DNA from: Vulcanimicrobiota bacterium
GTDB taxonomy: Bacteria > Vulcanimicrobiota > Vulcanimicrobiia > Vulcanimicrobiales > Vulcanimicrobiaceae
Assembly (NCBI GenBank): GCA_019235995.1
Contig: JAFAJV010000108.1
Coordinates: 163,190-227,189 of the forward strand
Length of the DNA: 64,000 nt
Reading direction: 5' to 3'
Of this stretch, positions 35,766-43,226 are shown piece after piece. The translations under genes and the position numbers were made by a program. Positions within the stretch are counted from its first letter, which is position 1. Each line of letters begins with the position of its first letter. The notes beneath the pieces were generated by a model. That model was given only the letters and a program-made list of their open reading frames with translations. It was not told the origin of the DNA and searched no databases.

Positions 35766-36092
35766 ATGAGCGCATTACCTGACGTCACGCAAGCCAACTT
35801 TGACGCCGAGGTGCTTAAAAGCACGCAGCCGGTGTTGGTCGATTTTTGGGCGCCGTGGTGCGGGCCGTGCCGCATGCTCAGCCCGATCGTCGAAAAAGTC
35901 GCAGCCGCCAACGGCGGCAAGGCGAAGTTCGTCAAGCTGAACACCGACGAGAATCCGAGCCTCGCGGGACAGTACCAGGTCTCGGGAATACCGTGCCTCA
36001 TTCTGTTCAAGGACGGTCAGCCGGTCGATCGCATCGTGGGCTACGTTCCCGAGAACACCGTCACCTCGATGCTCAGCAAGCACGTGGCGTAG
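35766..36092 (+). CDS. trxA: Thioredoxin
   Basis: A 108-residue cytoplasmic disulfide reductase. It contains the thioredoxin active site WAPWCGPCRM, the preceding strand PVLVDF, the cis-proline loop VSGIPCLILFKDG (here with an extra Cys directly after the cis-Pro) and the C-terminal PENTVTSMLSKH helix. A good ribosome binding site (TTGGAGAG) stands 4-10 nt before the ATG. The gene lies 16 bp behind gyrA and just ahead of a small exported protein gene. It could share the gyrA transcript. Confidence 0.96.
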   Translation: MSALPDVTQANFDAEVLKSTQPVLVDFWAPWCGPCRMLSPIVEKVAAANGGKAKFVKLNTDENPSLAGQYQVSGIPCLILFKDGQPVDRIVGYVPENTVTSMLSKHVA

Positions 36093-36097
36093 AGCGC

Positions 36098-36466
36098 GTG
36101 CTCCTGCAGGGAGTGCTTCTCGCCCTCGCGACCGGCGTGGCCGCGCCGAGCAGTCTGCACGTAACGGCGACGAATTCGGGTGCGGTGATCCTGCAGTTTT
36201 CTTGGAAGATGGATTGTCCGCAAGATGTTTGCCTGATGCCGCAGTCGTTTCAGGCGATGCGCGGCGGTCAAGTCGTGGCGAGCGTCGACGCCGGCGACGT
36301 GCCCGCCACGTCGCAACAGCTCGTGCCGTATACGATCGCCGTGCCGGCGGGATCGTGGAATCCCGGAGACTGCTTCCAAGTCCGCGCGGTGGCACCGGCC
36401 GCGAGCTCAAATCGCGCGGAGCTCGCCTACTCCGACCTCAGTAACAAGGTCTGTCTGCCCTCCTGA
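36098..36466 (+). CDS. Small exported protein, fibronectin-III-like fold
   Basis: A 122-residue protein without a firm family. A short hydrophobic N-terminus (LLQGVLLALATGVAAPS) looks like a signal peptide. The rest reads like one beta-sandwich domain (SLHVTATNSGAVILQFSW, QQLVPYTIAVPAGSW, CFQVRAVAPAASSNRAELAYSDLSNKVC) with four cysteines that could form two disulfides. The pattern resembles a single fibronectin type III-like domain. GTG at 36098 starts 5 bp after trxA; GTG at 36113 is an alternative. selA begins 2 bp after its stop. No function can be assigned. Confidence 0.65.
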   Translation: MLLQGVLLALATGVAAPSSLHVTATNSGAVILQFSWKMDCPQDVCLMPQSFQAMRGGQVVASVDAGDVPATSQQLVPYTIAVPAGSWNPGDCFQVRAVAPAASSNRAELAYSDLSNKVCLPS

Positions 36467-36468
36467 AC

Positions 36469-37803
36469 GTGAAGAATCGGCGGTGGGAGCTGCCGGCGGT
36501 CCACCGCATTCTCGATGAGACCGCGGTCGGGGCGTTCGAGGCCCGTGTCGGACGAGCGGGCGTCAAGCGCGTCGTGGATGCGGTTCTGGATCGCGTGCGG
36601 TCCTCCGGCACGGAGGCGTCATTTGAGGCGATCGTCGCATCGGTGCTGACGCGGCTGCACGAGCTCGCGGTGGAAACGCCGTCGCCGCTCGTCAACGCGA
36701 CGGGCATCATCCTGCACACGAACCTCGGTCGAGCACCGCTAGCGCCCGATGCGATCGCCGAGGTCGAGCGCATCGCGTGCGGCTACTCCAACCTCGAATA
36801 CGATCTTGAGCGCGGCGAGCGCGGCTCCCGCCACTCGGGCATCGCCGCGGCGCTGTGCGAGGCGACGGGCGCGCAAGACGGACTCGTCGTCAACAACTGC
36901 GCGGCGGCCGTGCTGCTCGTGCTCGACACCTTCGCGAAGGGCCGCGAGGTGATCGTGGCGCGCAATGCGCTCGTGGAGATCGGCGGAGGATTTCGCATCC
37001 CCGAGGTGCTGGAGCGCAGCGGCGCCCGGCTGGTCGAGGTCGGCACGACCAATCGCGTCTATCTCGAGGACTTCGAACGCGCGCTCTCGCCGCGCACCGC
37101 GCTGCTGCTGCGCACGCATCCGTCGAACTATCGCATAGAAGGCTTCACGCACGACGTCTCGGGCCGCGAGCTCGCGGAGCTCGGGAGGCGCGCGGGCGTG
37201 CCCGTGGCGGAAGATCTCGGCAGCGGCGCGCTACTGGACCTCGCGGAGTATGGCGCGGAGCACGAGCGAACCGTGCGGGAAGCGCTGGCCGACGGCATCG
37301 GGCTCGTGACGTTTTCGGGCGACAAGCTGCTCGGCGGACCGCAGGCCGGCATCGTCGTGGGACGAGCAAACCTGCTGGCCCGCATGCGCAACAATCCGCT
37401 CTTGCGCGCGCTGCGCGTGGACAAGCTGACGCTCGCGGCGCTCGCCGCGACCCTGCGGCTGTATCGCGACGGCTCGGCCGCCGAGCGCATCCCGCTCTAC
37501 CGCATGCTCGCCGCGAGCCTCGACGAGCTGCGCCACCGCGCGCAGGCATACGCGTCGGCCGTGCCGTCGGCGCGTGTCGTCGAGAGCGACGCGTACGTCG
37601 GTGCGGGCGCGCTTCCGCAGTCGCGCATTGCGTCCGTCGCCGTCTCGGTGGGAACGCCGGTCCCCGACGAACTCGCCAAGGCGCTGCGTTCGGGCACCCC
37701 ACCGATCGTCGCCCGCATCGACGAGGGACGCGTCGTGCTCGACCTGCGCACGATCGCGCCGGCGGAGGACGAGCTCGTCATCGCCGCCCTCTCTGCGTTG
37801 TGA
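36469..37803 (+). CDS. selA: L-seryl-tRNA(Sec) selenium transferase
   Basis: SelA is a PLP enzyme that turns Ser-tRNA(Sec) into Sec-tRNA(Sec) using selenophosphate. The 444-residue protein has the N-terminal SelA domain (LPAVHRILDE), INATG-like LVNATGIILHTNLGRAPL, SNLEYDLERGERGSRH, the PLP-binding Lys286 in TFSGDKLLGGPQAGIVVG and RALRVDKLTLAALAATL. Length and motifs are standard. The GTG start follows the previous stop by 2 bp, and the OGFr-domain gene overlaps its stop (GTGA). selB lies 15 kb away in the same orientation. selC, selD and any evident selenoprotein gene are absent from this window. Confidence 0.95.
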   Translation: MKNRRWELPAVHRILDETAVGAFEARVGRAGVKRVVDAVLDRVRSSGTEASFEAIVASVLTRLHELAVETPSPLVNATGIILHTNLGRAPLAPDAIAEVERIACGYSNLEYDLERGERGSRHSGIAAALCEATGAQDGLVVNNCAAAVLLVLDTFAKGREVIVARNALVEIGGGFRIPEVLERSGARLVEVGTTNRVYLEDFERALSPRTALLLRTHPSNYRIEGFTHDVSGRELAELGRRAGVPVAEDLGSGALLDLAEYGAEHERTVREALADGIGLVTFSGDKLLGGPQAGIVVGRANLLARMRNNPLLRALRVDKLTLAALAATLRLYRDGSAAERIPLYRMLAASLDELRHRAQAYASAVPSARVVESDAYVGAGALPQSRIASVAVSVGTPVPDELAKALRSGTPPIVARIDEGRVVLDLRTIAPAEDELVIAALSAL

Positions 37804-38330
37804 GCGGCTCCGGCGATGGGCGCCGCATCCTCGCGTTCTACGAAGGCGTCGCGACCGACGACCGCGGCCGCTCGCATGCGGAGATTCTGCGATTGGGGGA
37901 CGATCGGCTCGAAGACGTCCACGATTTCATCCAGTGGCTCTTTCCGCTGCCGGAGCGCAGCGGAGCCCAGCCATCGGCGCCGGTACTCGACGAGGCCGCA
38001 ATCGCCGAGTTCCGCGAACGGGGGGAGCTACGCGCCGCGCTGCGCCGGTCCCTCAGCCGAATGCTCGAGTTCTACGGCTTCACCTGGAACGGCGAACGCA
38101 TCGTAAGGAGCCCCGCCTTCGCGCAGCGCAGCGACAACTGGCTGCGCGCGGGGAATCACAACCATCTGCGCCTCACGCGCATGTTGCGCTCGCTGCACCT
38201 CTTGGGGGAGCCGCAAGCCGCGCAGGCGCTGTTCGATGCGCTTTCCGAAATTTTCGTCGATGAGCGCCGCAGCGGCCGCGGCCGCATCTCGCAGCGCACG
38301 TTCGATTTCTGGAGAGACGCGCTTAGGTAA
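37800..38330 (+). CDS. Opioid growth factor receptor (OGFr) conserved-domain protein
   Basis: A 176-residue protein matching the N-terminal conserved domain named after the animal opioid growth factor receptor: ILAFYEGVATDDRGRSHAEIL, LEDVHDFIQWLFPLPERSG, a helix with AIAEFRERGELRAAL, then MLEFYGF and NHNHLRLTRMLRSLHLLG. Bacterial members are known but uncharacterised, so the animal name says nothing about function here. It starts with GTG overlapping the selA stop (GTGA), suggesting coupled translation, and its stop overlaps the convergent sulfatase gene by 8 bp. No signal peptide; probably cytoplasmic. Confidence 0.85.
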   Translation: MSGSGDGRRILAFYEGVATDDRGRSHAEILRLGDDRLEDVHDFIQWLFPLPERSGAQPSAPVLDEAAIAEFRERGELRAALRRSLSRMLEFYGFTWNGERIVRSPAFAQRSDNWLRAGNHNHLRLTRMLRSLHLLGEPQAAQALFDALSEIFVDERRSGRGRISQRTFDFWRDALR

Positions 38331-39930
38331 CTGCGGCGCCCATCGCCTCGTCGAGAAGGCGGGAAGCGTCGCCGACTTCCTTCGCGATCAGGTCGTTCAG
38401 CAGCGCATTCATCCGCAGGATCGTCTCCCGATTCTTCTCGGGCTCGAGCGCCAGGTTGTGCATCTCCTCGGGATCCTCTTGCAGGTCGAAGATCTGCACG
38501 TCGTTGTTCGCCAGAACTTCCTCTAGCGTTCGCGGCGTGTTGCACGCGGCCGGGGCATAGTAGCGCCCGAGCTTGTAGCGTCCGTCGAATGCGACCGAGA
38601 GAAAGCCTCGCTTGCTCAGATTCGCCTCGGATAACGGCGGCGTGGGCTTGTGTAGGAACAAGCTGTCCATCGTCTTGCCGAGGAAGTCCGCGTCAACCGT
38701 TCCGGGGCCCACGTAGCTGAACAGCACGCCGGGCCGCACGGCGGACGAGCCCGCGCTTTCGGGATCGGCGAGCAGCCCGGAGAAGTCGTGACCCGGCAGC
38801 GCGCGTACGGTCTCGGGCCGCTTCGCGTCCGGCAGCCCCGTGAGGCCGACGAACGTCGGCAGCAGATCCAGGTGGCTCGTGAGCGCCGAACAGCTCGCGC
38901 CGGCTTTGGCGCCGGGGTGTGCGACGATCAGGGGCACGTGAATGTTTTGCTCGTAGGCGAACGGCCCTTTACCCTTGATGCCGCCGTGAGCGCCCGCCAT
39001 CTCGCCGTGGTCGGCCGTGAACACGACGACCGTGTCCTGCCACAAATGCATCTCGTCCATGACGGCCACGATCTTCGCAAGGCTGCGGTCGACGTCGGCG
39101 ATGGCGTTGAGGTAGTAGTTGTAGAAGATCTTCCACATGTCGTCGCGATCCGTTGGGATAGCGCCCGACCACGCGTCCCAGCCCTTCTTGTACTCCATGA
39201 GAGCCGGAGGCATGCCGGGCGCATCGAGCTGCTCCGCAACGCTCGCCGGGAGCGTGAAGTCCCACGTCTTTTCGTAGATCGCGTCGGACGGCGGCGGCGG
39301 CGCCGCGAACGGCACGACGGCCTTCTGAACGGCAGGCTGACCGGCCACGTTGGCGTTCGCGTACATGATGTCGTGCGGATTGACGAGGCTCGCGACCATG
39401 AAGAACGGTTGGCCGCTCCGGCGGGATTCGGCGGCGAGTCCGTGCAGGCCGCGGACGGCTTCGCCCGCGATGAATGGGTCGTTGTTGAAGCCGCTGTAGG
39501 GCTCGCTTCCGATGTCGCCGCCCGCACTGAAGATGTCGAAGCCGTACGCCGCAATCGCATCGCTGTAATTTACCGTCGGCGCAGCCTCGAGGATGTTCTT
39601 GTCCATTTCGAACTTGCCGAAGTAGGCCGTCTTGTAGCCCAACGCTCTCAACACGGACCCCATGTTGGGCATCTCCGGGCTCAGGCTGCCCACGTAGGAG
39701 TACTGCATCTGATCGATGATGCCGGTGACGAGCGGCGTCTGACCGGTCAGGAAAGACGCGCGCGACGCCGTGCACATCGCTGACGAGATGTAATGATTCG
39801 CGAACGTCACCCCGCGGCTCGCGAGCGCCTCCATCCCCGGCAGTGCATAGCCGGACGCCGCGAGCAGTCTGTCCACCCGCTGATCCAGGATGATGAAGAC
39901 GAGGTTGTAAGGCTTGCTCGCTCCGGACAT
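38323..39930 (-). CDS. Sulfatase (alkaline phosphatase superfamily)
   Basis: A 535-residue type I sulfatase-like hydrolase. It has the first metal-binding strand NLVFIILDQ, the formylglycine site C53-T-A-S-R followed by ASFLTG, the KFEMD segment, TADHGEMAGAHG (metal Asp/His) and a late DGRYKLGRYY. The core fits (C/S)-x-(P/A)-x-R, with Ala instead of the more common Pro, so Cys53 should be convertible to formylglycine. There is no signal peptide although most sulfatases are exported; the start could be misjudged, but the first metal motif lies at residue ~12, leaving no room. No maturation enzyme is nearby, and the substrate is unknown. Confidence 0.88.
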   Translation of the reverse strand: MSGASKPYNLVFIILDQRVDRLLAASGYALPGMEALASRGVTFANHYISSAMCTASRASFLTGQTPLVTGIIDQMQYSYVGSLSPEMPNMGSVLRALGYKTAYFGKFEMDKNILEAAPTVNYSDAIAAYGFDIFSAGGDIGSEPYSGFNNDPFIAGEAVRGLHGLAAESRRSGQPFFMVASLVNPHDIMYANANVAGQPAVQKAVVPFAAPPPPSDAIYEKTWDFTLPASVAEQLDAPGMPPALMEYKKGWDAWSGAIPTDRDDMWKIFYNYYLNAIADVDRSLAKIVAVMDEMHLWQDTVVVFTADHGEMAGAHGGIKGKGPFAYEQNIHVPLIVAHPGAKAGASCSALTSHLDLLPTFVGLTGLPDAKRPETVRALPGHDFSGLLADPESAGSSAVRPGVLFSYVGPGTVDADFLGKTMDSLFLHKPTPPLSEANLSKRGFLSVAFDGRYKLGRYYAPAACNTPRTLEEVLANNDVQIFDLQEDPEEMHNLALEPEKNRETILRMNALLNDLIAKEVGDASRLLDEAMGAAVT

Positions 39931-39972
39931 CGGCGCGCGGTTCGCTTTTGCTTGCCGGCGCCCCTGGCAACG

Positions 39973-40878
39973 CTACCTCCAGCTGAATATCACGAGACCG
40001 TTTCCCGTCGCACCCTTCCAGCCGCGCAGCATGTGAACGTGCGCGGCCCGGAGCTCGGCGTACGACGAGCCTCCACCGCCGCCGCCTCCGCTGCCGCCGA
40101 CGAACGAGTCGGTACCGCCGCCGCCACCGCCCCCGCCGCCGTAGTAGCCGCCGCCACCGCCCCCGCCCCCGCCGCCGAGCCCCGAACCATACCCGGCCCC
40201 GGCGCCGCCGTCGCCGCCCCGACCCAGCGATCCGCGCTGCCCGGGCTGTCCTGAGAGGCCGTTGTAGCCGCCGGCGCCGCCGTGTCCGCCGACGTGCTCT
40301 CGCCCGCCACCCCCTCCGCCGCCCGCCGCATACGAGCCGCCCCAGTCTCCGTCACCGCCGACGCGTGGGCCGCCGGCGCCACCGTCACCGCCGAGGGTGC
40401 CGTTGCCGCCGGAAGCTCCCGAGCCGCCGCCGCCCGCGGCGACGAGAATTCGATCGACCAGTTTCACGCCGTGCTGGCGCACGTCGGACGCGCCGCCGCC
40501 GCCGGATCCATTCGAGTCCTTGCCCGAGATGCCGCCGCTTCCGCCGCCGCCGAAACCGCCGTGCGATCCCGATCCCTTTCCCCCGACGAAGATCGCCAAC
40601 GTCTCACCGGGCGTCACCGGGATCTCGGCGCGCACCCATCCGCCCGCGCCGCCGGCCTGCCCGGCCCCGGCGGCGCCGTTCGCCTCCACCGTGATGGACG
40701 TCACGCCCTCCGGCACCTTGAAGGATTGCTGGGCGCCCGTATATTTGAACGATTGCGTCGTGACGAGAGCGTTTGCGCCGTCCGCGAGCGCAGCGCCGCC
40801 GGCGCTGCCGCCACCGACCGCACAGGCGCTCAACAGCGTCGCCGCGACGCCCGCGCAGAGCGACGCCCGAATCTCCAT
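39973..40878 (-). CDS. Glycine-rich lipoprotein
   Basis: A 301-residue exported protein with a lipoprotein signal: MEIRASLCAGVAATLLSAC with lipobox L-S-A-C. After a Ser/Gly linker comes a beta-type segment (FKYTGAQQSFKVPEGVTSITVEANGA), then long glycine runs with Asp/Ser/Asn spacers, and a closing GWKGATGNGLVIFSWR. The pattern is that of the bacterial Gly_rich family whose N-terminal strand and closing strand frame a glycine-rich region. An open frame continues upstream, but the lipobox fixes the ATG at 40878, which overlaps the stop of the preceding secreted-protein gene (TGATG). Both probably obey the BlaI-type regulator encoded divergently. Confidence 0.8.
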   Translation of the reverse strand: MEIRASLCAGVAATLLSACAVGGGSAGGAALADGANALVTTQSFKYTGAQQSFKVPEGVTSITVEANGAAGAGQAGGAGGWVRAEIPVTPGETLAIFVGGKGSGSHGGFGGGGSGGISGKDSNGSGGGGASDVRQHGVKLVDRILVAAGGGGSGASGGNGTLGGDGGAGGPRVGGDGDWGGSYAAGGGGGGGREHVGGHGGAGGYNGLSGQPGQRGSLGRGGDGGAGAGYGSGLGGGGGGGGGGYYGGGGGGGGGTDSFVGGSGGGGGGGSSYAELRAAHVHMLRGWKGATGNGLVIFSWR

Positions 40879-41450
40879 CAGAGGACGGCTTGGCGCACCG
40901 AAACTCGCGACGAGTGCGTCCCGTCGGAACGCGCGCTGTAAAACACCTGCCACGGTTGCCGTGACTTGTCGGGATTCCCGAGAACCCAACCGTTCGAGCT
41001 GCACTCGTAGTTGAGGCGCATGTTTCCGACTTCGCCCGTCGCACCGGTCGCCATGTAGCAGCGCGCCCCGTTCGCCAGCTGCAGCGCCCAGGGAGTTGCT
41101 TTCCCTGTATTTCGTTCGTGCGCCGGGATCGGCTTGTCGAGCACGATTAGGATGACGTTCTTGGAAAAGGCGTCGCTCGGACAGGCGACGCTCGAGAGCG
41201 CCGGGTTGCTAAAGCACGGGTCGTAGATGCTGTTGGTGACCATGCACCTCCATGCGTCGGGTCTCTGCGACGCGATCGATCCGGTCCAGCATGCACCATG
41301 CGTCTTCGACGTCGCTCTGTAGCCCTGATTGAGGCCGCTCGACCCGAACGGCGCGTACATCGCGACCCTGGTCGACGGCCCGGCGAACGCGACGACGCAC
41401 GAAGCGGCGACGGCCCCCGCTATGAGGGCGGACGCAAGTATGGCTCGCAT
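40878..41450 (-). CDS. Secreted cysteine-containing protein of unknown function
   Basis: A 190-residue protein with a signal peptide (AILASALIAGAVAASCVVAFAG). The mature part has seven cysteines, beta-rich segments and several Trp/Tyr (THGACWTGSIASQRPDAWRCM, YDPCFSNPALSSVACPSDA, NGARCYMATG, LNYECSSNGWVLG), suggesting a disulfide-stabilised extracellular domain. I do not recognise a family. The gene is divergent from blaI. A promoter TTGTAA-16 bp-TAGGAT (41457-41484, reverse strand) ends 6 nt before its ATG, and the -35 lies within a BlaI-type operator. The Gly-rich lipoprotein follows with a one-base overlap. Confidence 0.75.
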   Translation of the reverse strand: MRAILASALIAGAVAASCVVAFAGPSTRVAMYAPFGSSGLNQGYRATSKTHGACWTGSIASQRPDAWRCMVTNSIYDPCFSNPALSSVACPSDAFSKNVILIVLDKPIPAHERNTGKATPWALQLANGARCYMATGATGEVGNMRLNYECSSNGWVLGNPDKSRQPWQVFYSARSDGTHSSRVSVRQAVL

Positions 41451-41456
41451 GCAGCA

Positions 41457-41484
41457 ATCCTAACATCCCGGGCTTCCATTACAA
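41457..41484 (-). promoter_or_regulatory. Promoter of the secreted-protein operon
   Basis: On the minus strand TTGTAA (41484-41479), a 16-bp spacer and TAGGAT (41462-41457) form a sigma-70-like promoter. The -10 ends 6 nt before the ATG, so the transcript should be leaderless. The -35 is contained in operator 1. Confidence 0.6.
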
Positions 41485-41489
41485 ATCTA
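41478..41489. promoter_or_regulatory. BlaI-type operator 1
   Basis: ATTACAAATCTA is repeated exactly at 41523-41534. Here it covers the -35 of the divergent secreted-protein operon and abuts the blaI -35 (41491). The ATTACA half resembles known BlaI/MecI operator half-sites. Confidence 0.6.
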
Positions 41490-41490
41490 G

Positions 41491-41519
41491 TTGACAAGCG
41501 GAAGGAGCGCGTGTATCTT
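41491..41519 (+). promoter_or_regulatory. blaI-blaR1 promoter
   Basis: TTGACA (41491-41496), a 17-bp spacer and TATCTT (41514-41519) make a near-consensus sigma-70 promoter, flanked on both sides by the two ATTACAAATCTA operators. Confidence 0.75.
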
Positions 41520-41522
41520 ACT

Positions 41523-41536
41523 ATTACAAATCTAAT
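41523..41536. promoter_or_regulatory. BlaI-type operator 2
   Basis: ATTACAAATCTAAT has ATTA/TAAT dyad ends and overlaps the expected transcription start of blaI, a position from which a bound repressor would block transcription. Confidence 0.65.
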
Positions 41537-41558
41537 ACTAAGGGGGAGAGACGCCGAC

Positions 41559-41945
41559 TTGTCCCGCCGAAAATCGCCCGTCCTTACCGACCACGAGCTG
41601 CGGCTGATGGAGGTCCTGTGGCGCAAGGAGCGCGCGACGGTCGCCGACGTCGTCGAGGCCCTCGCTCCGCCGCCCCTGACTTATAGCACCGTCCTCACGA
41701 CGCTCCGGACGCTCGAACGCAAAGGTCACGTGACCCACGAGGCCGACGGCCGCGCGTTCGTCTATCGCCCGTCCGTGCAGCGCGGCGACGCCGCGACCTC
41801 GGCCGTGCGCCACGTGCTCGACCGCTTCTTTGCGAGCTCTCCCGGTGCGCTCGCCGTGGCGCTGCTCGATGACGCGCGGCTGAGCGACGGCGATCTCGCG
41901 CAGGTCAAGCGAATTCTGGCGCGCCGGCGGAAGGAAAAGAAATGA
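41559..41945 (+). CDS. BlaI/MecI family transcriptional repressor
   Basis: A 128-residue winged-helix repressor. It has the family N-terminal LTDHELRLMEVLWRKERATVADVVEAL, the recognition region LTYSTVLTTLRTLERKGHVTHEADGRAFVYRP and a C-terminal dimerisation helix. In BlaI systems a membrane protease cleaves the repressor between these domains. The start is TTG at 41559, 8 nt after AGGGGGAGAG; the longer open frame upstream crosses the promoter and operators. It overlaps the BlaR1-like gene (ATGA) and has its own near-consensus promoter flanked by operators, so autoregulation is likely. Beta-lactam control is not implied, as no beta-lactamase is nearby. Confidence 0.92.
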   Translation: MSRRKSPVLTDHELRLMEVLWRKERATVADVVEALAPPPLTYSTVLTTLRTLERKGHVTHEADGRAFVYRPSVQRGDAATSAVRHVLDRFFASSPGALAVALLDDARLSDGDLAQVKRILARRRKEKK

Positions 41946-43213
41946 TCGTTGCGTCGCTCTTCAACGGTCTCTGGCAGGGTGCGCTGATCGTCGCCCTGAC
42001 GTATGCCTCCTCGAAGCTGATCGCGCGGCGCAGCGCCGCGACGCGCTACGCGCTCTGGCTCGCCGGACTCATCGCGCTCGTCGTCGTACCAGTCGCGACG
42101 TCCGTTTCGGATGCCGGCGCGCAGCTGCTGCGCGCATTTGCGGCGCCTCCCGCCCACGCGGGGTTCACGGTCGCACTGCTCCCCGCCCGCGCCGGCGTGC
42201 AGCACGCGCGCGACTGGCTCGCGGGGGCCGCAACGTGGATCCTCCTCGGATGGCTGCTCGGCGTCGCGATCAATGTGGCACGGCTGGCCGTGAGCTTCGT
42301 GCGCCTCGAGCGCATCCGGCGCCGGGCGCAGCCGCTCCCGCTCGCCGGCTGCGACGTCTACGCCTGCGATGACCTCGCCGTTCCCATCGTCGCAGGACTT
42401 TCCGACCCGTTGATCGTCGTCCCGAGCGACCTCGCGGCGAGGCTGTCGCCGGCCGACTTTCGACGCGTCGTCGAGCACGAGCGCGCGCACGTGCGCCGCC
42501 GCGATCCGTTGTGGAATCTCGTCCAGCGCGTCATCGAGGCGACGCTGTTCTTCAACCCCTGGGTGCGGATCGCGGCCGCCGCGCTCTCGAACGAGCGCGA
42601 AGCTGCGTGCGACGACTGGGTCGTGGCAAGAACGGGAAGCGCGGACGAGTATGCGGCTTGCCTCGCGGCGCTCGCGCAAATGCTCCGCACGCAAAAGCTT
42701 CCGCTCCTCGCCGCGAGCGCGTACCGCTCCCGTCACGCGCTCGTCGCCCGCATCGAGCGGCTATGCGCGGGTGGCCCTCGCCGTCTCACGGTGAACGCTT
42801 ACACGCTTGGAGGAACGATCGTGCTCTTTATCGTGGCTACGCTTGCGCTGCAGGCATTCTCGCCCGTGCTCGCGCTGACGCCGGCACAGACCGGTATCCA
42901 AAATATTTCATCGGGAACTTCCTACGTCGCCGCAGCGTGCGCACGTCCAAGCGTCGAGGCTCAGGTACGCAGCGCCGCCGCTCCCTCGCCGCCGCACGGC
43001 TTCAAGGTCAGAGGTTTCGTTACCGTCGCCGTGACGATCGCGTCCAACGGCCGCGTCGTGCGCACGTCGGTGCTTCATTCCAGCGGCGACGCGACGGTCG
43101 ACGCCGCGGTCGTCACGGCGGCTCGTACCAGCACCTACTCGCCCAAGATCGTCAACTGCACGCCGGTAGAAGGGCAGTACGTCTTCCGCGCCGACTTCGA
43201 GCCGAGCCCGTAG
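41942..43213 (+). CDS. BlaR1-type M56 membrane metallopeptidase with TonB-like C-terminal domain
   Basis: A 423-residue signalling protease, partner of the BlaI-type repressor. N-terminal helices (residues ~5-20, 36-52 and 95-115) frame the M56 domain with zinc motif HERAH in VVEHERAHVRRRDPLWN and the later NEREAACDDWVV Glu region. A further helix lies at ~285-305 (GGTIVLFIVATLALQAF). BlaR1 ends in a penicillin-binding sensor. Here the extracytoplasmic tail is a short TonB C-terminal-like domain (FVTVAVTIASNGRVVRTSVL, DATVDAAVVTAARTSTY), a known alternative in M56 proteins. The inducing signal is therefore unlikely to be a beta-lactam. Its ATG overlaps the repressor stop. Confidence 0.88.
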   Translation: MIVASLFNGLWQGALIVALTYASSKLIARRSAATRYALWLAGLIALVVVPVATSVSDAGAQLLRAFAAPPAHAGFTVALLPARAGVQHARDWLAGAATWILLGWLLGVAINVARLAVSFVRLERIRRRAQPLPLAGCDVYACDDLAVPIVAGLSDPLIVVPSDLAARLSPADFRRVVEHERAHVRRRDPLWNLVQRVIEATLFFNPWVRIAAAALSNEREAACDDWVVARTGSADEYAACLAALAQMLRTQKLPLLAASAYRSRHALVARIERLCAGGPRRLTVNAYTLGGTIVLFIVATLALQAFSPVLALTPAQTGIQNISSGTSYVAAACARPSVEAQVRSAAAPSPPHGFKVRGFVTVAVTIASNGRVVRTSVLHSSGDATVDAAVVTAARTSTYSPKIVNCTPVEGQYVFRADFEPSP

Positions 43214-43220
43214 CGCGTGA

Positions 43221-43226
43221 TATACT
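43221..43226 (+). promoter_or_regulatory. -10-like box before the Uma2 remnant
   Basis: TATACT ends 9 nt before the ATG at 43236, the same geometry as at clpB. It may be a relic of the promoter of the decayed gene. Confidence 0.3.

Noticed and set aside
39973..40500. Long GC-only repeats resembling a minisatellite or CRISPR-like array
   Set aside because: They are explained by glycine codons of the Gly-rich lipoprotein; units are irregular in length.
41559..43213. A beta-lactam resistance locus based on the blaI-blaR1 pair
   Set aside because: The membrane protease lacks a penicillin-binding sensor domain and no beta-lactamase or PBP gene is adjacent.
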